DNA of 47,192 bases. Source: Hyphomicrobiales bacterium. GTDB taxonomy: Bacteria > Pseudomonadota > Alphaproteobacteria > Rhizobiales > Beijerinckiaceae. The notes beneath the pieces are model-generated. The model saw only the letters and a list, made by a program, of their open reading frames with translations, ran no database searches and was not told the DNA's origin. Of the stretch, positions 25,137 to 33,285 are shown in pieces. The translations under genes and the position numbers were made by a program. The stretch spans positions 1 through 47,192 of the forward strand of contig JAIXSM010000035.1 in the NCBI GenBank assembly GCA_027484655.1, read 5' to 3'. Numbering within the stretch: the stretch's first letter is position 1; each line of letters starts with the position of its first letter.

Positions 25137-26993
25137 TTACCCCCTCCCCTCGGTCGGCGCAAGGCGCGGCGCGCCGGCGGGCCCTGCGTCAAGGGCAAAA
25201 GCCTCCACTCGCGGGAGCGCAGGCGCGACCGGCGGGGCGTCGGACGGCTCTCCCCGCCCGGCCTCCGCAGGGCCGAGCGCTTCCTGTATGAGACGGCGGG
25301 CGATTTCGTCATCGCTGAACACAATCACGTCCGCGCCGAGGTGACGCAGATGCGTCACCGCTTCGGGGCTGCTCGCGCGGGCCAGCACGCGCACGTTCTT
25401 GTTGAGCGCCCGGGCCTGTTCAATCAGGGCTCCCGCCTCGTAAGGGTCCGAGATCGCGGAGATGACGCACCGGGCGGCCGCGAGGTTTGTGCGCTTCGCG
25501 ACTTCCCGGTCGCTGGCGCCGCCAACGTACACATCGACGCCCTGAGCCTTGAGGTCTCGTACGGCGGAGGGCTCGTCCTCCACCACCAGAAGGGGCGTCC
25601 CACCTGCCCTCAGCGCCTGCCCGACCCTGCTGCCGACGCGCCCGTAGCCCACCAGAATCACGTGGTCGACAAGAGAGGTGGGCGCTTCATCGACAGCGCC
25701 CGGAACGGCCACCGGTTCGGCCGGCTCGGCTGGCTGCGGATCGGGCTGCGCGAACCGGGACACTGCCAGAAACAGGAACGGATTCACAAGGATGGAGAGG
25801 ATGGCCCCGGCGACCACCAGATCGCGCGCGAGCGGCGGCACGATGGCGAGCTGCGCCCCCAACACCATGAGAATGAAGGAGAACTCGCCGATCTGCGCAA
25901 GGCTGGCGGAAATCGTCAGCGCAACCGACTTCGGATACCGGAACGCGCGGACGATCATGTAGGCCGCCGCGGACTTCCCCACCACGATGATGAGGAACAC
26001 GCACAGCACCGCAAACGGATGCTGGGCCAACACCGCCGGGTTGAACAACATGCCCACGGAGACGAAAAACAACACCGCGAAGGCGTCCCGCAACGGCAGG
26101 GTGTCCCGCGTCGCCTGGGTGCTGAGCGGCGACTCAGCCATCACCATGCCGGCAAAGAACGCGCCCAGGGCGAACGACACGCCGAACAGCGTCGAGGCGC
26201 CGAAGGCTACGCCAAGCGCCATGGCGAGCACGGCGAGCCGAAAGAGTTCGCGCGACCCCGAATGCGCCACGTAATTCAGGATCGCCGGCGCCACCCGCCG
26301 TCCGACGATGAGCATCAGCGCCACGAAGCTGGTAATCTTCACCGCCACGATCGCTAGCGTTCCCCACACAGGGCCTACACCCAGCCAAGCGATCAACTGC
26401 GAATCGTCAGGGTTGCGCGTCGCGACACCGCCGAGCAGCCCCGCCAGCGGCGGTAGCAGAACGAGGGTGACCACCATCACGATGTCCTCGACGATGAGCC
26501 AGCCCACGGCGATGCGCCCACGCTCCGTCTCCACGAGCCGCCGCTCCTGCAGCGCCTTGAGAAGCACGACGGTGCTCGCAACCGACAAGGCCAGCCCGAA
26601 GACAAGGCCAGCGCCCCAGGACCACCCCATCGCCCAAGCGAGCGCCATGCCCAGCAGCGTGGCGCTGGCGATCTGCGCCAGCGCGCCGGGCGCGGCAACC
26701 GCGCGGACCGCCAGCAAGTCCTTGAGGGAGAAATGCAACCCCACGCCGAACATGAGCAAAATCACGCCAAGCTCCGCCAACTCGTTGGCGAGCTTCTGAT
26801 CCGCGACGAAGCCGGGCGTGAACGGCCCGATCACAACGCCCGCCAGCAGGTAACCCACAATCGGAGGCAACCGCATCCGATGGGCCAGCGCGCCCAGCAC
26901 GAAAGCGAGAACGATGCCTGCAACAATCGTCGAAATCAGCGGCGTGTCGTGGGGCAGCGCGACCTCCATTGCAGATGGCGAAGACAGGGACAT
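25137..26993 (-). CDS. CPA2-type cation:proton antiporter with TrkA-N domain (KefB/YbaL-like)
   Basis: 618 residues from ATG 26993 (MSLSSPSAM; ATG 26969 is an alternative). About a dozen membrane helices form a Na+/H+ exchanger domain: PIVGYLLAGVVIGPFTPG, ELGVILLMFGVGLHFSL and GVSFALGAFFAGMVMAES are typical. A cytoplasmic Rossmann domain follows (VGYGRVGSRVG, about residue 445) that binds NAD or AMP and gates transport. KefB/C and YbaL-type proteins exchange K+ or Na+ for protons. The frame stays open upstream to 27326 but only through repeat DNA. The C-terminus is a Pro/Ala-rich tail. Confidence 0.9.
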   Translation of the reverse strand: MSLSSPSAMEVALPHDTPLISTIVAGIVLAFVLGALAHRMRLPPIVGYLLAGVVIGPFTPGFVADQKLANELAELGVILLMFGVGLHFSLKDLLAVRAVAAPGALAQIASATLLGMALAWAMGWSWGAGLVFGLALSVASTVVLLKALQERRLVETERGRIAVGWLIVEDIVMVVTLVLLPPLAGLLGGVATRNPDDSQLIAWLGVGPVWGTLAIVAVKITSFVALMLIVGRRVAPAILNYVAHSGSRELFRLAVLAMALGVAFGASTLFGVSFALGAFFAGMVMAESPLSTQATRDTLPLRDAFAVLFFVSVGMLFNPAVLAQHPFAVLCVFLIIVVGKSAAAYMIVRAFRYPKSVALTISASLAQIGEFSFILMVLGAQLAIVPPLARDLVVAGAILSILVNPFLFLAVSRFAQPDPQPAEPAEPVAVPGAVDEAPTSLVDHVILVGYGRVGSRVGQALRAGGTPLLVVEDEPSAVRDLKAQGVDVYVGGASDREVAKRTNLAAARCVISAISDPYEAGALIEQARALNKNVRVLARASSPEAVTHLRHLGADVIVFSDDEIARRLIQEALGPAEAGRGEPSDAPPVAPALPRVEAFALDAGPAGAPRLAPTEGRG

Positions 26994-27099
26994 TTGCAAT
27001 ATGGATGGCCGCAATCCGCATTCAACCGCCTGCTGCGCTGAAGCTGACGCTTTGCGCGGGCAGACCAGACGGCATCGCCGGATTGATGGACGGGTTGGC

Positions 27100-27715
27100 G
27101 CCAACTGGGCTGCCCATCTTCCCGCAGCGTCATGCCGACGAAGGCAGGCATCCACGGCGGGCCACGAACTCAACGTTTGTCCAGTTTTCCCCGCATCCCC
27201 GGACGCCGAAGGCGATCCGGGGCCCATCGCCACAGCTGCTCGTCTGGATGGCCGGGCCAAGCCCGGCCATGACGGCCAACTGGGCTGCCCATCTCCCCAC
27301 AGCGTCATGCCGACGAAGGTCGGCATCCACGATAGGCAAACGCTTGCGCCCAGCGGCTTATCGCGGATTCCGGCCGTCGCCGGAATGACGGCAAGGTGGG
27401 CGTCAACCTTGCAGCAACGTCATGGCCGGACTTGATCCGGCCATGACGGCCAAATGGGCGCCCATCCTGCCACAGCGTCATGCCGACGAAGGTCGGCATC
27501 CATGATAGGCAAACGCTTGCGCCCTGCGGCCTGTCGGAGATTCCGGCCTTCGCCGGAATGACGGCAAGGTGGGCGGCCCCGCCCCCCCGCGTCATCCCCG
27601 TCCCCGGGCTTGACCCGGTGCCCATCGCCACAGCTGCTCGTCTGGGTGGCCGGGTCAAGCCCGGCCATGACGGGGAGGTTGGCGCCAATCTGGACCGCGC
27701 GCGTCCTCGCGCGCA
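27100..27715. repeat. Block of composite palindromic intergenic repeats
   Basis: The region between the antiporter and dusA is built from short imperfect palindromes. A composite unit of about 173 bp occurs twice (from about 27247 and from 27421) and once in part (about 27105-27155). Each contains a CATGGCCGGACTTG-type or GGCCGGGCCAAGC-type palindrome, then one beginning CATGCCGACGAAGG, then one beginning GATTCCGGCC. A CCCCGGACGCCGAAGG palindrome lies at 27197-27222, and a GC-rich GACCGCGCGCG element at 27693-27715. The same elements recur at 46914-47164. They look like a REP-like family; open frames here are not genes. Confidence 0.85.
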
Positions 27716-27752
27716 GATTAGCGCCCACACAGCGCGCAGTCCGGCAGGCGCC

Positions 27753-28751
27753 TCAGGCCGCTTCGCCGTCCGCGTGGCGCGAGCGCTTCACATGGGCGAG
27801 CGCCTCGCGCAGCACCTCCACGCCGGCGCCGCGCTTCACGGCTTCCATGGCCAGATGACGCCGCCACAAGCGCGCGCCGGGCATGCCGGTGAACAGGCCC
27901 AGCATGTGCCGCGTCATGTCCGCAAGCCGCACGCCCTCCGCAAGCCGCGCGGCCACATACGCCTCGTAGGTTTCCACCGCCTCGAACTGATCGGCGGCGG
28001 GAGCAGGCTCGCCGAACAGCGCGGGATCGACGTCGAGCAGCATCCCGGGATTGTGATAGGCGGCGCGACCCACCATCACGCCGTCCATGTGCTCGAGTTG
28101 CGCGGAGACCGCCGCCAGATCGCCGATCCCGCCGTTGATCGACATGGGCGTTCCGGCGAACTCGCTCTTGAGAGCGTGGACCAGCGGATAATCGAGCGGC
28201 GGAATATCGCGGTTTTCGCGCGGGCTCAGGCCCTTCAGCCACGCCTTGCGCGCATGGACGATGAGCGCATCGACGCCCGCATCCACGCACGCGCGCGCCA
28301 TGGCCCACAGGGCGTCGCGCGGCTCCTGATCGTCCACGCCGATGCGGCACTTCACGGTCACAGGAACCGACACCACCGCCTTCATGGCCGCCACGCACTC
28401 AGCCACGAGCGCGGGCTCGCGCATGAGACAGGCGCCGAACGCGCCGTTCTGCACCCGGTCCGACGGGCAGCCGCAGTTCAGGTTGATCTCGTCGTAACCG
28501 TAATCCGCGCCGATGCGCGCGCACTCGGCCAGCGCCTTGGGCTCACTGCCGCCCAGTTGCAGCGCCACGGGATGCTCGGCGTCCGAAAAGCCCAGCAGGC
28601 GCTCGCGCGGGCCAAAAATGATCGCGCCCGTGGTCACCATCTCCGTGTAGAGCCGCGCGCGACGCGACAGCGTGCGATGGAGGACGCGGCAATGCCGGTC
28701 GGTCCAGTCCATCATGGGCGCGACGGAAAAACGATGCGGAGAGACAGTCAC
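27753..28751 (-). CDS. dusA: tRNA-dihydrouridine synthase A
   Basis: A 332-residue FMN enzyme that reduces uridines 20/20a in the tRNA D-loop. The N-terminal FSVAPMMDWTDRHCR and LNCGCPSDRVQNGAFGA with catalytic C95 are DusA signatures; KCRIGVDDQ and MSINGGIG follow. The start is GTG (28749-28751) with GGAG 6 nt upstream; no in-frame ATG precedes the conserved N-terminus. Isolated between two repeat-containing intergenic regions. Confidence 0.95.
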   Translation of the reverse strand: MTVSPHRFSVAPMMDWTDRHCRVLHRTLSRRARLYTEMVTTGAIIFGPRERLLGFSDAEHPVALQLGGSEPKALAECARIGADYGYDEINLNCGCPSDRVQNGAFGACLMREPALVAECVAAMKAVVSVPVTVKCRIGVDDQEPRDALWAMARACVDAGVDALIVHARKAWLKGLSPRENRDIPPLDYPLVHALKSEFAGTPMSINGGIGDLAAVSAQLEHMDGVMVGRAAYHNPGMLLDVDPALFGEPAPAADQFEAVETYEAYVAARLAEGVRLADMTRHMLGLFTGMPGARLWRRHLAMEAVKRGAGVEVLREALAHVKRSRHADGEAA

Positions 28752-28829
28752 GGGCGGCTCCGGTGTTGCGGACCCGGGTTCCTAGCCGCTCCGGGCCGGC
28801 GGGTCATCCCCGGCGCCTGTATTTCAGGT

Positions 28830-28903
28830 CGCGCGCGACTGTTGCGGGCGAGGACGCCCGCGGTCCCACAAAGCGCCATGGACCGCGCGCGTCCTCGCGC
28901 GCA
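28830..28903. repeat. Pair of inverted GC-rich repeat elements
   Basis: A GCGGGCGAGGACGCCCGCGG element (28848-28867) and, 20 bp on, an element starting GACCGCGCGCGTCC (28881-28903). Each is self-complementary in part. The second is the same as elements at 27693-27715 and 47086-47107. No gene here. Confidence 0.75.
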
Positions 28904-28932
28904 CTCTTCCAACACAACCGCCGGGCGAGCGC

Positions 28933-29190
28933 TCAATGATCGTGATCGTCGTCATCCGGCGCCGGGCCCATCGCCTCACGGATTGCGGCGGGATAGCTTT
29001 CTTTCAACGCGTCCACCTGGGAGGCGGCGGCTGGCCCCGCAGCAACCCGCCGCGCCTCGGCGAGGATCTGCTCCACAGTCGGCTTCGTGAGCACGCCATG
29101 AAGCACGAGCGCCGACAGCACGTTCGCGAATGTGGCGTTGATGGCTTCGATGCGCGCCTCAAGCTCCGCGATCTTGTGCTCCACGCTCAT
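28933..29190 (-). CDS. Small coiled-coil protein of unknown function
   Basis: 85 residues: HKIAELEARIEAINATFANV is a probable coiled coil, then a second helical part, ending in an acidic, histidine-containing tail (PDDDDHDH). The ATG at 29188-29190 has GGAGG 6 nt upstream, which is what marks this as a gene inside a much longer open frame. It follows the MFS gene by 73 bp on the same strand and may be the last gene of the cbb3 assembly transcript. No family recognised. Confidence 0.7.
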   Translation of the reverse strand: MSVEHKIAELEARIEAINATFANVLSALVLHGVLTKPTVEQILAEARRVAAGPAAASQVDALKESYPAAIREAMGPAPDDDDHDH

Positions 29191-29263
29191 ACTGCGCCTC
29201 CACGTTGCGGCGGCGCCGCGCCGCCTCGCCCGTTCATATAGGCGCATGCCTACAAACAGCCAA

Positions 29264-30379
29264 TCAGTTGGGCGCAAAGGGAAACGCGGCCAACGCCCCG
29301 CCGATGGCGGCGGCGAACAGAACAGCGTCGTGAGCGGCGAGCATCGCCCGGCCTGGCGCCGCCTCTTCATGCAGCCACGCCGTAGCCCCCGTGGTGGCGA
29401 GCGACCAGCCCGCCGCCAGAGCCACGAGCGACGCCGCGTACCACTCCGGCGCCCGGGCCCCGACAAACGTGAGCAACGCCAACACGATGACGACAAGGCC
29501 CAGAGCCGCGACCCATTTGGCGCTGACGCGGCCGGCGAACGGGGCCAACGCCAGCGACGGCGCGTACATGGCCACCACGTGCCAAGCCACCGCACCCATA
29601 ACGGCGGCGGCGCCCACGCCGCAACCGATCATCGAGAACGGGGCGGCGAGCATCACGAGGTTCATGGAGAACCACGCGAGCCCGGCCACCAGAGTGGGCG
29701 CCAGCATGGCCGGCCAGTTGGCTTCTGCCCCGAGCGGGCGCTCCAGATCAACCGGCAGACGGCGCGAGGTGAACGCGGCGAACGACAGCGCGGCGAACTG
29801 GGCGGCGGCCGCCAGCAGCGCCGTGCCCACGTAAAACCCGGACGCCAGCCGCTCGGCGTACCCCGCCAGCGAGGGGCCGATGACGCCGGCTGCGGCGCCC
29901 GCGCCAAACACCAGCGCAGCGCCAGCGAAGCGCTGCGCCGGGCGGGCGCCAACGGCCGCCTCGTGGCGGTAGAAAAGGCTGAACCCCTGCGCGACGCCCA
30001 CCCAGAACGCCCCCAGCAGGAAGGGGAAGAAACTCATATTCGCCAGCGCCCACGCCATCAGCAGGCCGCCAGCGACACCGTGGGAGGCGCCCAAAGCAAA
30101 GGACGCGCGGCGGCCGAACGTGTCGAGCAGGAACGACGCCGGAAACGTTGCCAGCGCGGCCCCCGCAAGCATCGCCACAAGGGGCAGCACAGCCAGCGAA
30201 GGTCGGGGAGCCAGCAGCACGCCCGCCAGCGGCAGGAGGCCGAGCACGAGCGTCTGCGATAGCACGGAAGCGGCGAACCCGCCCGCGAGCGCGCCAAGGC
30301 CGCGGGACGCGCCCGCGACGGGCGCCCCGGCGGGGCAGAAGCACGACAGCCGCCCCGCGCGCGCGCTGAGCGCGCTCAT
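29264..30379 (-). CDS. MFS transporter
   Basis: A 371-residue, very Ala/Leu-rich membrane protein with about 10-12 helices. The loop FLLDTFGRRASFALG near residue 83 is the major facilitator loop 2-3 motif (D-x2-GRR). Its ATG overlaps the ccoS stop (ATGA), so it is co-translated with the cbb3 assembly genes. This placement resembles the copper importer CcoA, an MFS protein needed for cbb3 maturation in Rhodobacter, but residues diagnostic of CcoA were not checked and the substrate is open. Confidence 0.8.
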   Translation of the reverse strand: MSALSARAGRLSCFCPAGAPVAGASRGLGALAGGFAASVLSQTLVLGLLPLAGVLLAPRPSLAVLPLVAMLAGAALATFPASFLLDTFGRRASFALGASHGVAGGLLMAWALANMSFFPFLLGAFWVGVAQGFSLFYRHEAAVGARPAQRFAGAALVFGAGAAAGVIGPSLAGYAERLASGFYVGTALLAAAAQFAALSFAAFTSRRLPVDLERPLGAEANWPAMLAPTLVAGLAWFSMNLVMLAAPFSMIGCGVGAAAVMGAVAWHVVAMYAPSLALAPFAGRVSAKWVAALGLVVIVLALLTFVGARAPEWYAASLVALAAGWSLATTGATAWLHEEAAPGRAMLAAHDAVLFAAAIGGALAAFPFAPN

Positions 30380-30525
30380 CGCGTCACATCCTCATCCGAC
30401 AGGATGCGCCAGGCGGCGCCCTCCATGTCCTCGTACTGGCCGGCGCGCAGCGACCACAGGAACAAGAATAGCCACGTGACGCCAAGCGCCAGCGCAAGCG
30501 GGATCAGATACACAAGCACGTTCAT
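30376..30525 (-). CDS. ccoS: cbb3 oxidase assembly protein CcoS
   Basis: 49 residues with one membrane helix (about 4-27) and the CcoS motif SLRAGQYEDMEGAAWRIL, ending in an aspartate-rich tail (DEDVTR). Needed for cofactor insertion into cbb3 oxidase. It overlaps ccoI and the MFS gene by 4 nt on each side, so the start at 30523-30525 is firm. The ORF extending upstream to 30738 is inside ccoI. Confidence 0.93.
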   Translation of the reverse strand: MNVLVYLIPLALALGVTWLFLFLWSLRAGQYEDMEGAAWRILSDEDVTR

Positions 30526-32765
30526 GAGGCGGCTCCCGGTACGGGGCGAACGGCGGCGCGCAACACAAGGCTTTCGCCATCGTCCGGCGCGGCAACCGGA
30601 GACGGAGCCCGCGCGCGCAAGGCGTTGAGCGTGACAAGGATCGACGAGCCGGACATGGCGGCGGCCGCAATCAGCGGCGTGACGTAGCCCGCCACCGCCA
30701 GCGGCACGGCGAAAGCGTTGTAGACCACCGCCAGCCATAGGTTTTGGCGCATCAGCGCACGCGCCTTGCGGGAGACGTCGAACGCGATGAGCACCGGCTG
30801 CAGCCGCTCGCCAAGGAACAAGGCGTCCGCCTTCGCGCGCGCAATATCCACCGCATCAATGGGCGACATCGAAGCATGCGCGCCGGCCAGCGCCGGGGCG
30901 TCGTTGAGCCCGTCGCCGATCATCAGCGTCTTGCGGCCAGCGGCGGCGAGCGCGGCGATAGCGGCGATCTTCTCATCGGGCTTCACACCGCCGCGCCAAT
31001 CCGCAACGCCGAGCGCAAGCGCCACCGGCGCCACCGCCTCCGGCCGGTCGCCCGACAAAATGGAGACCGTGACGCCGCGCGCGCGCAAGGCGTCAACCAC
31101 CGCGCGCGCGTCCTCGCGCAGCGCCTGCCGGACTTCGAACGTCGCGGTGCGGGCGCCAACGCGCATGAAGATCAGCGACACGTCCGCGGCGCTCTCGCGG
31201 GCGTCGGCGACGCCGCAGAAGCTGGCGGCGCCAAGCCGCGCGGTTTGCCCGTCAACCGTCGCCTCGACGCCGGCCCCGGCGATCTCGCGCGCATCGTCCA
31301 TCGGATGCTGGGCGCCAAGCGCACACGCCAGCGTTGCCGCCAGCGGGTGCCGGCTCGACAGGGCGAGGCGCCCGGCGATGGCGCGCAAATCCGCATCCAC
31401 CTCGCCAAGGTTCGCGACCTGTGGCTGCGGCAGCGTCAGCGTACCAGTCTTGTCAAAGACCACGTGGTTGATTTCCGCGATGCGCTCGATGGCGTCGGAC
31501 GCGTTGAGATACACGCCCGAGCGGAACAGCGAGCCCGTCGCGACAATCTGCACAGCGGGAACCGCCAGAGCCAGCGCGCAGGGGCACGTGATGATAAGCA
31601 CGGAAATGGCCGTGATGAGCGCGAAATGCACACTCGCCCCCACAAGCAACCAGCCCGCTATGGTGAGCAGCGCCGCCAGATGCACCATGGGCGAATAGAT
31701 TGCCGCCGCGCGATCCGCGAGGCGGCGATAGCGCGACTTCGCTTCGCTGGCCTGTTCCACGAGGCGCTTCACCTCATCAATGAGCGTGGCGGCGCCTGCC
31801 GCCGTCACCCGCAGGGTCAGCGCGCCGGCGCCGTTGAGCGAGCCCGCCCAAACGCGATCGCCCTGAGCCGCAGGCCTTCGCAGCGTTTCGCCTGTGATGA
31901 CGCTCTCATCGACATCCGACGCGCCAGCGACAATCTCGGCGTCCGCCGGTACGCGGTCGCCCGGGCGCACAAGCACCGTGTCGCCGCACGCGAGCGCCGC
32001 GACGGGCACAATGCGAACGTCGCCATTCGCCTCCACACGGTTTGCGAAATCGCCCTTCAGCGCGGCTATGTTGGCGGCGGCAGCGCGCATCTTCACGCGC
32101 ATCATCTGATCGAGCGTGCGGCCCAGCAGCAAAAATACGAGAAGCATGATGGCAGAATCAAAATAGGCGTGCTCGGCCGAGTGCAGCGTCTCATAGAGCG
32201 ACATGCCGATGGCGAGGCACACGCCAAGCGAGATCGGCACGTCCATGTTGAGCTTGCGCGCGCGAAGCCCCGCCAACGCGCTGCGGAAAAACGGCTGGCC
32301 CGCATAGGCTGCAGCCGGCATCACCAGCAGCGCAGACAGCCAGTGAAAAAAATCCCGCGTCTCCGGCATGATGTCCGTCACCGCGCCGGACCACACGGAT
32401 ACCGAAAGCAACATCACGTTCATCATCGAGAACGAAGCGACAGCAAGGCAGCGAATGAGCCACTTGGTTTGCGCGACATCTTCCGCCTCAAGCCGATGCA
32501 GATCGAACGGATGCGCGCGATAGCCCAGCGCCGCAAGCCGCGCTGCGATCTTCTCCGCCCCCGTAACCTCTGGCCGCCACGCAACCGACAGGCGGCGACT
32601 CGCCACGTTCAGACGCGCGGACACAACGCCCGGCTCAGGCTTCAACCCGCCCTCGATGTCGTCGATGCACGCCGCGCAATCCACACCTTCGAGCGCGAAG
32701 TCCATGGACGCCGCGCCGTCCGCCGAGCGCCGCACGAAACAGGAAAGATCCAGCGCGTCAGCCAT
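30522..32765 (-). CDS. ccoI: Copper-translocating P-type ATPase CcoI/FixI
   Basis: A 747-residue P1B ATPase that supplies copper for the CuB site of cbb3 oxidase. Order: heavy-metal domain with C30-x2-C33 (GVDCAACIDD), membrane helices, the CPC transport motif (TCPCALALAVP), the phosphorylation site DKTGTLT, and GDGLNDAPALAGAH. The ATG at 32763-32765 overlaps the ccoH stop by 8 nt; an ATG six codons upstream is possible. Copper rather than heavy-metal detoxification is inferred from its position between ccoH and ccoS. Confidence 0.95.
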   Translation of the reverse strand: MADALDLSCFVRRSADGAASMDFALEGVDCAACIDDIEGGLKPEPGVVSARLNVASRRLSVAWRPEVTGAEKIAARLAALGYRAHPFDLHRLEAEDVAQTKWLIRCLAVASFSMMNVMLLSVSVWSGAVTDIMPETRDFFHWLSALLVMPAAAYAGQPFFRSALAGLRARKLNMDVPISLGVCLAIGMSLYETLHSAEHAYFDSAIMLLVFLLLGRTLDQMMRVKMRAAAANIAALKGDFANRVEANGDVRIVPVAALACGDTVLVRPGDRVPADAEIVAGASDVDESVITGETLRRPAAQGDRVWAGSLNGAGALTLRVTAAGAATLIDEVKRLVEQASEAKSRYRRLADRAAAIYSPMVHLAALLTIAGWLLVGASVHFALITAISVLIITCPCALALAVPAVQIVATGSLFRSGVYLNASDAIERIAEINHVVFDKTGTLTLPQPQVANLGEVDADLRAIAGRLALSSRHPLAATLACALGAQHPMDDAREIAGAGVEATVDGQTARLGAASFCGVADARESAADVSLIFMRVGARTATFEVRQALREDARAVVDALRARGVTVSILSGDRPEAVAPVALALGVADWRGGVKPDEKIAAIAALAAAGRKTLMIGDGLNDAPALAGAHASMSPIDAVDIARAKADALFLGERLQPVLIAFDVSRKARALMRQNLWLAVVYNAFAVPLAVAGYVTPLIAAAAMSGSSILVTLNALRARAPSPVAAPDDGESLVLRAAVRPVPGAAS

Positions 32766-33285
32766 CGATTTCGATCTTTGCATCGATCACCTGCACACGC
32801 TCTCGCGACAGAAACATAAGTTCGGCGCCAGCGCGCATCTCGATGACAAGATCCCACGCGCCAGCAGGCAGATCCACGCTCGCGCGCCACAGCCTAGAAC
32901 CCGAGGCGGCGAGAACAATTCTTCGGTCCTCGCGGCCCATGGCTGGATGCTCAAAGCGCGCGGTCACGACAAGGCCAGCGACATCGCCGCCAGAATCCTT
33001 GCGCTCGATGACGAGAAGCGCGCCACCCTCTGCCGCCCTGCGCAACCTCGCGTCAACCAGCCAGCCGCGCTCATCCTGCGCCTTCGCAGCAAGAAGGGCA
33101 CGATTGTGCGAAACGCCCGCCGTGTAGGCATTTCTCTCCTCCAGACCACTGAAAGTGGACGACGCAAGGCGAATCATTACAAGGTTGACCGCGATTACAA
33201 TGCCGAAGAACGCGAGAAGCATCGCGAGCACCATGGCGCCCGTGAGCGGACGACCGGACTGTCCCTGTTGCGTGTGCATGCTCAT
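32758..33285 (-). CDS. ccoH: cbb3 oxidase assembly protein CcoH/FixH
   Basis: 175 residues: a short cytoplasmic N-terminus, one membrane helix (GAMVLAMLLAFFGIVIAVNL, about 17-36), then a periplasmic domain with NAYTAGVSHNRALLAAKAQ, typical of FixH. It assists late assembly of cbb3 oxidase. Overlaps ccoG by 4 nt (ATGA) and ccoI by 8 nt. Confidence 0.93.
   Translation of the reverse strand: MSMHTQQGQSGRPLTGAMVLAMLLAFFGIVIAVNLVMIRLASSTFSGLEERNAYTAGVSHNRALLAAKAQDERGWLVDARLRRAAEGGALLVIERKDSGGDVAGLVVTARFEHPAMGREDRRIVLAASGSRLWRASVDLPAGAWDLVIEMRAGAELMFLSRERVQVIDAKIEIDG

Noticed and set aside
26994-27752. Open frames through the repeat block (including the N-terminal extension of the antiporter frame)
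   Set aside because: The translations are repeat-derived and duplicated; the antiporter's conserved sequence begins after ATG 26993.
30744-32819. Plus-strand frame of 691 codons opposite ccoI
   Set aside because: Very long but lacks any domain; ccoI on the minus strand has all P-type ATPase motifs and overlaps its neighbours.
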